A DNA stretch of 63,083 bases from Chloroflexota bacterium (GTDB taxonomy: Bacteria; Chloroflexota; Dormibacteria; Dormibacterales; Dormibacteraceae), in NCBI GenBank assembly GCA_005889135.1, contig VBEK01000120.1, positions 1 to 63,083 of the forward strand, written 5' to 3'. The notes under the pieces were generated by a model. It was not told the DNA's origin and searched no databases. It saw only the letters and a program-made list of their open reading frames with translations. Made by a program: the position numbers and the translations under genes. Below are positions 39,502-47,401 of the stretch, in pieces; the first letter of the stretch is position 1; each line of letters opens with the position of its first letter.

Positions 39502-40341
39502 ATGTTTGACCTGACAGGCAAGGTCGCGGTCGTCACCGGTGCGTCGCGCGGCCTCGGCCGCCAGGACGCGCTGACGCTCGCGAGCATGGGCGCCGACGTC
39601 GTCATCACGGACGTCCTCGTCGAGGACGACCCCAACCTGCAGCAAACGGCCGAGTCGCAGGGCAGCATGCTGGCCCAGGTCGCGGTGTCGCAGGGCTGGG
39701 TTCACTCCAACGCAACCGCCGAGGAGATCCGGAAGATGGGACGCAAGTCCCTCGCCATCAAGATGGACGTCACCAACCGCGACCAGGTCAAAGAGGTCTT
39801 CAAGAAGGTCAAGGACGAGTTCGGCAAGATCGACATCCTGATCAACAACGCGGCCACGCTCGACCACGCGGCCCAGATCCCCAACCAGTCCTACGAGCTG
39901 TGGGACCGCGATGTGAAGGTCAACCTCACCGGCGCCTTCAACTGCACGAAAGAGGTATGGCCTTACATGGTCGAGAACAAGTGGGGCAGGCTGATCTTCA
40001 TGTCCTCGGTCGCCGGCACCCTTGGCGGTTTCGGCCAGGCGAGCTACTCGTCGACCAAGGCCGGCCTGATCGGCCTGGCCAGGACGGCCGCGCTTGAGGG
40101 CGGCCGGCACAACATCACGTCCAACGCGATCGCGCCGGGCATCATCGAGTCCGAGGCGGGCAAGGCTGCCGCCGCCAACAACCCGATGTACGAGCGCTTC
40201 AAGTCGAGGACCGTTTTCAAGCGCTTCGGCCAGCCCGAGGACATCGCCAGCACGATCGCGTTCCTGTGCACCGAGGAGGCCGGCTACATCACGGGCGCGG
40301 TGATCGAGGTCGCGGGCGGCATCCCGCTGTTCACGGCCTAG
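39502..40341 (+). CDS. Short-chain dehydrogenase (3-hydroxyacyl-CoA type)
   Basis: 279 residues. NAD(P) loop VVTGASRGLGRQDAL, NNAA motif ILINNAATLDHA, catalytic Ser in FMSSVAGTLGG, Tyr/Lys in ASYSSTKAGLIGL, and C-terminal YITGAVIEVAGG. An insertion around 35-75 (TAESQGSMLAQVAVSQGWVH) is typical of the peroxisomal-type multifunctional hydroxyacyl-CoA dehydrogenases. In this operon it fits oxidation of the (R)-3-hydroxyacyl-CoA made by the MaoC pair. ATG at 39502 right after the previous stop. Confidence 0.93.
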   Translation: MFDLTGKVAVVTGASRGLGRQDALTLASMGADVVITDVLVEDDPNLQQTAESQGSMLAQVAVSQGWVHSNATAEEIRKMGRKSLAIKMDVTNRDQVKEVFKKVKDEFGKIDILINNAATLDHAAQIPNQSYELWDRDVKVNLTGAFNCTKEVWPYMVENKWGRLIFMSSVAGTLGGFGQASYSSTKAGLIGLARTAALEGGRHNITSNAIAPGIIESEAGKAAAANNPMYERFKSRTVFKRFGQPEDIASTIAFLCTEEAGYITGAVIEVAGGIPLFTA

Positions 40342-40348
40342 GCCGGCG

Positions 40349-41149
40349 ATGGGCGAGCTCGTCGACGTCAGGCGCGAGGGCGCTGTCGCCCGCGTCGTCA
40401 TGCACCGCAAGGGCAACAACGCGATCGCTGAAGACCTGATGCAGGAGCTCGCGGCCGCGTTCGACGAGCTGGGCAAGGACGCGTCGGTCCGCGTCGTGGT
40501 GCTGGCGTCGGAGTACGAGAAGTACTTTAGCGTCGGCGCCGACCTGACCTCGATGATGGGCATCGACCGCGAGGCGCCGGACGCCACCGACCAGATAGCG
40601 CTGTTCATGCGCCGGATGAACCACCACTTCATGGCCATCGAGCGGTGTCCGAAGCCGGTGATCGCGGCCATCAACGGCCACGCGCTCGGCGGCGGCAGCG
40701 AGCTGACGCTTTGCTGCGACTTTCGGGTCATGGTCGAGGACGGGCGCTCCAAGATCGGCCAGACCGAGTCTTCGCTGGGCATCATCCCCGGCGCCGGAGG
40801 CACCCAGCGCCTGCCGCGCCTGATCGGCAAGGCGCGTGCCCTTCCTTACCTCATCCTGTCGACGCGACTGTCGGCGAAAGAGGCCGAGGCCGCGGGCTGG
40901 GTCGACCGCGCCGTGTCCCCCGATGAGTTCCAGGCCACGGTGGAGGAGCTCGCCGGCCGGCTCGCCAAGGCGCCGACGTTTGCGATCGCGATGATCAAGG
41001 ACGCGGTTCGCCGGGGCCAGGACCTCCGCCTGGACGACGCGCTGAACATCGAGTCCGAAGACTTCGCCCGCGCGGCCCTGAGCATGGATGCCGCGATCGG
41101 CATCATGTCCTTTCTGAGCAAGCAAGAGCCGGAGTTCACCGGCTCGTAG
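40349..41149 (+). CDS. Enoyl-CoA hydratase/isomerase
   Basis: 266 residues. Crotonase fold: oxyanion segment KYFSVGADLTSMMG, INGHALGGGSELTLCCDFRV, then TESSLGIIPGAGGTQRLPRL with the two conserved Glu region, and KEAEAAGWVDRAV. Crotonases hydrate 2-enoyl-CoA with (S) stereochemistry, so the operon seems to carry both hydratase types (see MaoC pair). 7 bp after the SDR stop, ATG at 40349; end of the acyl-CoA operon. Confidence 0.94.
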   Translation: MGELVDVRREGAVARVVMHRKGNNAIAEDLMQELAAAFDELGKDASVRVVVLASEYEKYFSVGADLTSMMGIDREAPDATDQIALFMRRMNHHFMAIERCPKPVIAAINGHALGGGSELTLCCDFRVMVEDGRSKIGQTESSLGIIPGAGGTQRLPRLIGKARALPYLILSTRLSAKEAEAAGWVDRAVSPDEFQATVEELAGRLAKAPTFAIAMIKDAVRRGQDLRLDDALNIESEDFARAALSMDAAIGIMSFLSKQEPEFTGS

Positions 41150-41195
41150 TCGATTTCCCCTAGCGCTCTTCGTCGTACTGGGCAGGAGGTAAGCC

Positions 41196-41567
41196 ATGAA
41201 ATACGTTTTGTTGTTCGGCGGCACGATGGAGGGTGCGGACCAGCTCGAGGGCGCGGCCAAAGAGCAGACGATGGCCGACTACGAGAAGTCGGGGCAGTGG
41301 TTCGAGAAGTACTCGAAGTCCGGAAAGATCGTCGGCGGCCACGAGCTGCAGGGCCCGAGCACCGCAACCACGGTCTCGCGCAGAAACGGCAAGGTCACGG
41401 TCACTGACGGTCCGTTCATCGAGTCCAAAGAGGTGATCGGCGGCTACGCCGAGATCGAGGTGGCCGACCTCGACGAGGCGCTGGCCATGGCCAAGGAGTG
41501 GCCGGGCACGGTCGAGATCCGGCCGGTCGTCGACCACTCGCAGGACCAGGAGAGGGCGCGGTCATGA
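41196..41567 (+). CDS. DGPF/YCII-domain protein 1
   Basis: 123 residues: MKYVLLFGGTMEGADQLEGA at the start and VTDGPFIESKEVIGGYAEIE, the DGPF motif, then DEALAMAKEWPGTVEIRPV. The ATG follows a textbook ribosome site (AGGAGGT). DGPF proteins are the usual partners of ECF42 sigma factors and may act as their sensors, though no activity has been shown. The stop overlaps the ATG of a second DGPF protein (ATGA). Confidence 0.93.
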   Translation: MKYVLLFGGTMEGADQLEGAAKEQTMADYEKSGQWFEKYSKSGKIVGGHELQGPSTATTVSRRNGKVTVTDGPFIESKEVIGGYAEIEVADLDEALAMAKEWPGTVEIRPVVDHSQDQERARS

Positions 41568-41911
41568 AATACGTCCTGATGTTCGTCGGCACCCAGGAAG
41601 ACCAGGACCGGTGGGACCGCCACTCGAAGGAAGAGCGTGCCGCCGCCATGGCTGCGGCCGGCCAATGGTTCGGCCGCTACATGGGCGACGGCAAGGTCGT
41701 CGGCGGCGAGCAGCTCCAGGGCCCGCACACAGTCACCACCGTGCGTGGACCGAGCGGAAACCGTGTCGTCGTCGATGGTCCGTTCATCGAGTCCAAGGAG
41801 ATCATCGGGGGCTTTGCGATCGTCGAGGTCAAGGATCGGGACGAGGCCCTCGAGATGGCCAAGGCATGGCCCTCGGGACCGGTCGAGGTCTGGCCGGCGG
41901 CGGAGCGATAG
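41564..41911 (+). CDS. DGPF/YCII-domain protein 2
   Basis: 115 residues: MKYVLMFVGTQEDQDRWDRH and VVDGPFIESKEIIGGFAIVE, clearly a paralogue of the gene just before it. ATG at 41564 has GGAGAGGG upstream and overlaps the first copy's stop. Two DGPF genes followed by one ECF42 sigma gene is a common arrangement. The TAG stop is followed, in the same frame and after one codon, by the CTG proposed to start the sigma factor. Confidence 0.93.
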   Translation: MKYVLMFVGTQEDQDRWDRHSKEERAAAMAAAGQWFGRYMGDGKVVGGEQLQGPHTVTTVRGPSGNRVVVDGPFIESKEIIGGFAIVEVKDRDEALEMAKAWPSGPVEVWPAAER

Positions 41912-41914
41912 GGA

Positions 41915-43129
41915 CTGAGCGGCCCACGAAACGCGACGGAGGCAGCCGTCGTCGCGGTCTTCCGCGAGGAGGCCGGGCGCCTGACAGCCGCGCTGGTGCG
42001 GATCCTGGGCAACTTCGACATCGCCGAGGAGGTGGTCCAGGACAGCCTCGTCACGGCGCTGGAGAGATGGCCGGACCAGGGCATACCCGACAACCCCGGC
42101 GCGTGGTTGATGACGACCGCGCGCCGGCGCGCCATCGACCTGCTGCGCCGCGACAGGCGGTATGCCGAGAAGGTCCTGATCCTGGAGCGTTCGAGCGTGG
42201 TTGGTGACCCGGTGGAGGCGGACGACCGGCTGCGCCTGATCTTCACCTGCTGCCACCCCGCGCTTCCCCAGGAGGCCCAGGTCGCGCTCACGCTGCGCGC
42301 GGTCGCCGGCTTCACCACCCAGGAGATCGCGGCCGCGTTCCTCGTCTCCGAGCCGGCGATGGCCCAGCGCATCGTCCGGGCCAAGCGCAAGATCGTCGCC
42401 GCAAACATTCCGTATCGCGTGCCTGAAGGCGCTGAGCTTCCGGCGCGCCTGGAAGCCGTGCTCGCGGTCCTCTACCTGATGTTCAACGAGGGCTACTTGA
42501 GCCGCGGCACGGGGGCCGGGATGAGGCGCGACCTCGCCGACGACGCGCTGTGGCTAACCAGGCTCCTCGACCGCCTCCTGCCCAGCCAGGCCGAGGTGCT
42601 CGGACTGCTCGCGCTGATGAAGCTGCACCTGGCCCGCTCGGCCGCGCGCTTCGACGCGGCCGGGGAGATGGTCCTGCTTCCTGAGCAGGACCGCTCGCGT
42701 TGGGACCAGGAGGCGATCGCCGAGGGACTGCGCACGCTCGACACGGCCGCGCTGATGCGGCGCCCTGGTCCGTACCAGCTCCAGGCCGCGATCGCGGCGG
42801 TGCACGCCGAGGCGCCCTCGTGGGAGACGACCGACTGGGAGCAGGTGGTGACCCTGTACGACGCTCTGCTCCGATCCGCGAACTCGCCTGTGGTGCGCCT
42901 GAACCGGGCGGTGGCATTGAGCCACGTCCGCGGCGCGCAGGTGGCCCTGGGCGAGGTCAACGACCTCGCGCTGGCGCTCGGCGACTACCACCTCTTCCAC
43001 GCCACGCGCGCCGAGCTCCTGGACGAGTTGGGCGAGGCCGCGCTGGCCACAGAGGCGCGCAGACGGGCGCTCGAGCTGTGCCAGAACCCGGCGGAGCGCG
43101 CCCTGCTCCTACGGAAGCTGGGGCACTAG
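41915..43129 (+). CDS. ECF RNA polymerase sigma factor, ECF42 group, probable CTG start
   Basis: 404 residues from the CTG at 41915. Region 2: AVFREEAGRLTAALVRILGN and DIAEEVVQDSLVTALERWP. Region 4: PQEAQVALTLRAVAGFTTQEIAAAFLVSEPAMAQRIVRAK. A ~220-residue C-terminal extension with TPR-like repeats follows, the ECF42 hallmark. The first in-frame ATG/GTG/TTG (GTG 41996) would cut region 2. The CTG gives a protein starting SGPRNATEAAV, which fits the family, and GGAG lies 9 nt upstream. No anti-sigma gene is nearby, as usual for ECF42. Confidence 0.9.
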   Translation: MSGPRNATEAAVVAVFREEAGRLTAALVRILGNFDIAEEVVQDSLVTALERWPDQGIPDNPGAWLMTTARRRAIDLLRRDRRYAEKVLILERSSVVGDPVEADDRLRLIFTCCHPALPQEAQVALTLRAVAGFTTQEIAAAFLVSEPAMAQRIVRAKRKIVAANIPYRVPEGAELPARLEAVLAVLYLMFNEGYLSRGTGAGMRRDLADDALWLTRLLDRLLPSQAEVLGLLALMKLHLARSAARFDAAGEMVLLPEQDRSRWDQEAIAEGLRTLDTAALMRRPGPYQLQAAIAAVHAEAPSWETTDWEQVVTLYDALLRSANSPVVRLNRAVALSHVRGAQVALGEVNDLALALGDYHLFHATRAELLDELGEAALATEARRRALELCQNPAERALLLRKLGH

Positions 43130-43879
43130 CTCCTCGGCCCGCCGCCAGTGCTCGAGCAGCAGCCGCACGTGGTCGGGCGTGTAGATCATCTCCGGCGGCA
43201 CGAAGTGATGGACGCCGGCGTACCTGTGGACCCGGATGTCCGCGAACAGCTGCGCGAGTATCCCCGCCTTCAGGGCTTGCTCCGGATGCGACAGGTCGCC
43301 GTAGCCGTAAAAAACTGGGAAGGGCGCCGCCCGCAGCATCTCGCGGTCGAATTCATACGCCTCGAACGCGCGGATCAGGGCGGCGATGCCGGCGGGCCGC
43401 TTCTGCATCTCGGGCGAAACCGGCCCTGGCGGCGGCGGGGCCAGCACGGCGCCCGGTTTCACCTGCTCGCGCACGAAGGCCGCCATGAACTGGTCGCCTT
43501 CCAGGCCGTCGAGCTTCTGTCTCAGCGCCGCGAAGAAAGCCTCCTCCGCCTCGGTCAAGGTGCCCGGGATCTGGGCCGGCTCGAAGAGGGAGAGGCTCAG
43601 GATCCGCTTCGGTCGCGTGCCCGCGTAGGCGAGGGAGATGAAGCCCCCGCCTGAATAACCGAGGAGGTGAAACCGGTCCAGCCCGAGGCCGTCGGCCAGC
43701 CGGTCGACGGCGCTCAGCTCCTCGTCGATCGAGTAGCCGGCCGGCGGCTTCGCCTCCCGGTAGACCTCGAGGTCCTTGAGGTGGAGGTCGGCCTCCCCGG
43801 CGACGCCGTCGAGGAGCGGCTTGTAGCGCTGCGCCGCCGGCGCGACGCTGCCTGGCACACAGATGACTCGAGGTTTCAT
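43109..43879 (-). CDS. Alpha/beta hydrolase
   Basis: 256 residues: VICVPGSVAPAAQRYKPLLD at the N-terminus, nucleophile Ser in LLGYSGGGFISLAYAG, a long lid (about 120-190), and His in YAGVHHFVPPEMIY near the end. No signal peptide; cytoplasmic esterase or lyase type, substrate unknown. It is convergent with the sigma gene (21-bp overlap) and its ATG overlaps the stop of the CinA-like gene on the same strand. Confidence 0.85.
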   Translation of the reverse strand: MKPRVICVPGSVAPAAQRYKPLLDGVAGEADLHLKDLEVYREAKPPAGYSIDEELSAVDRLADGLGLDRFHLLGYSGGGFISLAYAGTRPKRILSLSLFEPAQIPGTLTEAEEAFFAALRQKLDGLEGDQFMAAFVREQVKPGAVLAPPPPGPVSPEMQKRPAGIAALIRAFEAYEFDREMLRAAPFPVFYGYGDLSHPEQALKAGILAQLFADIRVHRYAGVHHFVPPEMIYTPDHVRLLLEHWRRAEELVPQLP

Positions 43880-44637
43880 ACGGGCGCCTTCCTCCTGATC
43901 ACGTCCAACGCTTCATCGACGCGCTTGGGGTCAAGCCCAAGCACACGGATCACCAGCTCCTTGGTTTCGAAGTTGGGATACGACCCGACCGAGACGTCGG
44001 GGTATCTCTCCTCGAGGTCGCGCATCAGGGGGTAGAAGCGCGCCTCGACGGCGAAGGTGAACCTCAGCTCCCGCACCGTGGCGGCGTTGCCGGAAGTCAG
44101 GAACTCGGGCTCGATCTCCTCGGTGAAGATGCCCTTCATCTCCATGGGCACCCCAGGCAGGACGAAGATCCGCTTGCCCTTCACCTCGTAGAGCGCCCCG
44201 GGCGCCATCCCGCGCCGGTTTCTGAAGACGTGGTTCGGGTGCGCAGGGATGCGCGCCATGCGCAGGTTGCCCTCGGTCACGTCGGGCGACTCGAGCAGGC
44301 CCATCGCGTGCATTCGCTGCACCCTCCGCTCGATGCGCGCGCGGGTCTCGTCCCAGACGACCAGCTCCCTGCCCAGCGCTTCGGCGAGCGCTGCAAAAGT
44401 CCGATCGTCGGGCGTGGGCCCGAGGCCGCCGCTGAGAAAGACGTCGGTGAGGTCGGGGTCTTCGAGCTCGCGGCCCAGCTGCTCCATGATCTCGCCGGGC
44501 TTGTCGCGGATCTGGGTCACTCGCTTGACCGGATAGCCGAGCAGGCGAAGGCGCTCCGCCATCCAGTGCGAGTTGGTGTCTACGGTGAAACCGCCCACGA
44601 GCTCGTCGCCAATCGCAACGATGCTCGATTGCGGCAT
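43876..44637 (-). CDS. CinA-like/MoaB-type molybdopterin-binding domain protein
   Basis: 253 residues. N-terminal MoCF-like domain: SIVAIGDELVGGFTVDTNSH, DVFLSGGLGPTPDDRTFAAL, IFVLPGVPMEMKGIF. This is the CinA N-terminal half (COG1058) without the C-terminal nicotinamide-nucleotide amidase domain. COG1058 domains can hydrolyse ADP-ribose or NAD-related pyrophosphates; the role of the stand-alone form is uncertain. ATG at 44637; the adjacent acylphosphatase is divergent, with only 17 bp between the start codons. Confidence 0.9.
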   Translation of the reverse strand: MPQSSIVAIGDELVGGFTVDTNSHWMAERLRLLGYPVKRVTQIRDKPGEIMEQLGRELEDPDLTDVFLSGGLGPTPDDRTFAALAEALGRELVVWDETRARIERRVQRMHAMGLLESPDVTEGNLRMARIPAHPNHVFRNRRGMAPGALYEVKGKRIFVLPGVPMEMKGIFTEEIEPEFLTSGNAATVRELRFTFAVEARFYPLMRDLEERYPDVSVGSYPNFETKELVIRVLGLDPKRVDEALDVIRRKAPV

Positions 44638-44654
44638 CGGTGCAGCATAGAGAC

Positions 44655-44927
44655 ATGGAGCGATTGCACGCCGTCGTCCACGGCGACGTGCAGGGTGTGG
44701 GGTTCCGCTACTTCCTCCAGCACAAAGCGAGGGAGCTCGACTTGCGCGGCTGGGTGCGCAACAACGACGACGGCACGGTGGAGCTGGTCGCCGAGGGGCC
44801 GCGAGACCGCCTCGAGGAGCTCAGGCGCGCCGCCGAGCAAGGCCCGAGGATGGCCCGCGTCGACCGCGTCGACACCCGGTGGTCGAGCGCGTCCGGAAAG
44901 CTCGATCGGTTTGAGCTCGCCTGGTGA
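44655..44927 (+). CDS. acyP: Acylphosphatase
   Basis: 90 residues with both signature motifs: HGDVQGVGFRYFLQ (Arg18) and GWVRNNDDGTVELVAEG (Asn36). Small cytoplasmic enzyme hydrolysing acyl phosphates. ATG at 44655 gives the normal length. A single gene, divergent from the CinA-like gene; the pyrophosphatase gene starts 66 bp downstream. Confidence 0.96.
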   Translation: MERLHAVVHGDVQGVGFRYFLQHKARELDLRGWVRNNDDGTVELVAEGPRDRLEELRRAAEQGPRMARVDRVDTRWSSASGKLDRFELAW

Positions 44928-44993
44928 TCCTTGCGGTTCCTTTAACATCGGTCGGCGCGGCGATCTCTTCGCTCCGCGACTAGAGGGAGGTAG

Positions 44994-47033
44994 ATGGACC
45001 CAAGTACAGCCTGGTTTGGCGTGGCCGGGGGACTGGCCGCGGTTGTCTTTGCCGTCGTCCTGATCTACCTCGTCCTCAACCAGCCGACGGGCAACGACCG
45101 CATGCGCGAGATCGCCTCGGCCATCCAGGAAGGGGCAGCCGCCTACCTGAACCGCCAGTACACGGTCATCGCGATCATCGGCGTGGTCATCGCGATCGTC
45201 ATCGGCTTCTTCATCGACTGGACGACGGCCGGTCTCTACATCGTCGGCGCGGTGCTCTCGGCTGCCGCCGGCTACGTCGGCATGAACATCGCGGTCCGCT
45301 CGAACCTACGCACAGCGGAGGCGGCGCGCCGCGGTCTGAACGCCGCGCTCGAGGTCGCCTTCCGCGGTGGCGCCGTGACCGGGTTCATGGTCGTCGGACT
45401 CGGACTGTTGGGCGTCGCTGCCGCGTATCTCGTCTTCAAGAAGCCCGAGGCGCTGGTCGGCCTCGCCTTTGGCGCGAGCCTCGTCTCGGTCTTTGCCCGG
45501 TTGGGCGGCGGGATCTACACCAAGGCCGCGGATGTCGGTGCGGACCTGGTGGGCAAGGTGGAGGCCGGGATCCCCGAGGACGATCCGCGCAACCCCGCCG
45601 TCATCGCCGACAACGTGGGTGACAACGTCGGCGACTGTGCGGGCATGGCGGCCGACCTGTTCGAGACCTACGCGGTGACCATGATCGCGGCCATGCTGCT
45701 CGGCTCGCTGCTGTTCCCGGGCCAGGTCGGCTGGGTCGTCTATCCGTTGCTGCTGGGGGCGGTCAGCGTGGTCGGCTCGATCGCCGGAACTTTCTTCGTC
45801 CGCATCTTCAACCCGCGCTGGATCATGGGCGCGTTGTACGCCGGCCTGCTGGTCGCGGTCGCGATCGCGGTCGTCGGGTTCTGGATCGTCACTGCGTACA
45901 TGAAGGGCGGTGGATATCTGGCCGGTGGCTCGGCGCACGGCGTCCACGACCCGGCAAACCTTTTCTTCGCGGCCCTGGTCGGCGTCGTGATCACGGTGCT
46001 CATCGTCGCCATCACCGAGTTCTTCACCGAGACCGCCTACTGGCCCGTGCACCTGATCGCCAAGGCCTCGGTGACCGGGCACGCGACGAACATCATCGCG
46101 GGGCAGGCGATCGGCATGATGGCCACCGCGCTCCCGGTGGTGGTGATCGCCGCGGGCATCCTGATCAGCTATGGGCTCGGCGGTCTGTACGGGATCGCGA
46201 TCGCTGCGACGGCCATGCTCTCGATGACGGGCATCATCGTCGCCATCGACTCCTACGGACCCATCACCGACAACGCAGGCGGCATCGCCGAGATGGCCAA
46301 GCTGCCGAGCGAGGTCCGCGCCATCACCGACCCGCTCGACGCGGTCGGCAACACGACCAAGGCTGTGACCAAGGGCTACGCCATCGGCTCGGCGGGACTG
46401 GCAGCCCTGGTGCTCTTCGCGTCCTACAACGAGGAGCTGGTGAAAGCCGGCCATGCGGTCCAGTTCCAGCTGACCGACCCAACCGTCATCGCCGGCATCT
46501 TCATCGGCGGCATCCTTCCGTTCCTGTTCGGATCGCTGGCGATGCTCGCCGTGGGACGCGCGGGTGGGCTGGTCGTCGAGGAGGTCCGCAGGCAGTTTCG
46601 GGACATCAAGGGAATCCTCGAGGGCACCGGCCGGCCGGAGTACGGCACGGCAGTACGCATCGTGACGGCCGCAGCTCAGCGGGAGATGATCCTGCCCGGC
46701 GTCATTCCAGTGATCGCGCCGATCGCCGTCGGCTTCATCCTCGGACCAAAAGGCCTGGGCGGAATGCTGCTCGGCGCGATCGTGACCGGGCTGTTTCTCG
46801 CGCTTCAGATGACCAGCGGTGGTGCCGCGTGGGACAACGCCAAGAAGTACATCGAGGAAGGGCACCTCGGCGGCAAGGGGTCGGAGGCGCACAAGGCGGC
46901 GGTCACCGGGGACACGGTCGGCGACCCCAACAAGGACACCGCCGGACCCGCGATCAACCCGATGATCAAGGTCGTCAACATCATCGCCATCCTCATCGCG
47001 GCAGCGATCTCGACCAACTACCTGATCCACTAG
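44994..47033 (+). CDS. hppA: Membrane-bound proton-pumping pyrophosphatase, K+-independent type
   Basis: 679 residues, about 16 TM helices. PPi-binding motifs: [56 protein letters not shown] and a C-terminal [17 protein letters not shown]. The segment [16 protein letters not shown] carries Lys and Thr where K+-dependent enzymes have Ala and Gly, so it should be the K+-independent H+-pump. It recovers energy from PPi as a proton gradient. Ribosome site AGGGAGGT before the ATG; a TAACAT box (44943-44948) is a possible -10. Confidence 0.97.
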   Translation: MDPSTAWFGVAGGLAAVVFAVVLIYLVLNQPTGNDRMREIASAIQEGAAAYLNRQYTVIAIIGVVIAIVIGFFIDWTTAGLYIVGAVLSAAAGYVGMNIAVRSNLRTAEAARRGLNAALEVAFRGGAVTGFMVVGLGLLGVAAAYLVFKKPEALVGLAFGASLVSVFARLGGGIYTKAADVGADLVGKVEAGIPEDDPRNPAVIADNVGDNVGDCAGMAADLFETYAVTMIAAMLLGSLLFPGQVGWVVYPLLLGAVSVVGSIAGTFFVRIFNPRWIMGALYAGLLVAVAIAVVGFWIVTAYMKGGGYLAGGSAHGVHDPANLFFAALVGVVITVLIVAITEFFTETAYWPVHLIAKASVTGHATNIIAGQAIGMMATALPVVVIAAGILISYGLGGLYGIAIAATAMLSMTGIIVAIDSYGPITDNAGGIAEMAKLPSEVRAITDPLDAVGNTTKAVTKGYAIGSAGLAALVLFASYNEELVKAGHAVQFQLTDPTVIAGIFIGGILPFLFGSLAMLAVGRAGGLVVEEVRRQFRDIKGILEGTGRPEYGTAVRIVTAAAQREMILPGVIPVIAPIAVGFILGPKGLGGMLLGAIVTGLFLALQMTSGGAAWDNAKKYIEEGHLGGKGSEAHKAAVTGDTVGDPNKDTAGPAINPMIKVVNIIAILIAAAISTNYLIH

Positions 47034-47042
47034 CGACCGTCT

Positions 47043-47048
47043 TAAACT
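47043..47048 (+). promoter_or_regulatory. -10-like box TAAACT
   Basis: TAAACT lies 10 nt before the GTG at 47059, in the gap after the pyrophosphatase stop (47033). It fits the TANNNT pattern and would give a leader of about 3 nt. Confidence 0.4.
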
Positions 47049-47058
47049 CGTTCGTGAG

Positions 47059-47388
47059 GTGGACGACTACCAGAAGGAGATCGCCGACCTCGAAGCCCAG
47101 GTCGAGCAGATGGTCGAAGAAGAGGGCGACGCCAAGACCATCGCCGAGCTGAGCATGCAGCTCGACATCCTGAAGGCGATCTACGCCCGCGCCACCGACC
47201 TGCACGCCCGCGGGCTGAAAGACGAGGGCCTCCGTTACGGCCTTCGCATCCAGGGCTATGGCGACTGGACGCTCGACAACGTCTACGCCTTCGTCTACGA
47301 GCGATCGGTAGAGCTCGAGCCGCGGGCCCACAGCGCGTTTGTCGGCGGCATCCGGTCGACCGACTTCGCGCTCATGCTGAATCCCTGA
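47059..47388 (+). CDS. Hypothetical protein with N-terminal coiled coil
   Basis: 109 residues. Residues 1-50 form an acidic amphipathic helix (DYQKEIADLEAQVEQMVEEE) likely to be a coiled coil. The rest is mixed, with GLRYGLRIQGYGDWTLDNVY. No recognised family. It lies between pyrophosphatase and acyl-CoA synthetase on the same strand, 13 bp before the latter. Soluble; nothing in the sequence points to a function. Confidence 0.65.
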   Translation: MDDYQKEIADLEAQVEQMVEEEGDAKTIAELSMQLDILKAIYARATDLHARGLKDEGLRYGLRIQGYGDWTLDNVYAFVYERSVELEPRAHSAFVGGIRSTDFALMLNP

Positions 47389-47401
47389 ACAGGAGGGGCA
47401 C

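Noticed and set aside
38470-40830. 786-codon minus-strand frame opposite the acyl-CoA operon
   Set aside because: It spans three well-recognised plus-strand genes and shows no domain; it is a shadow frame.
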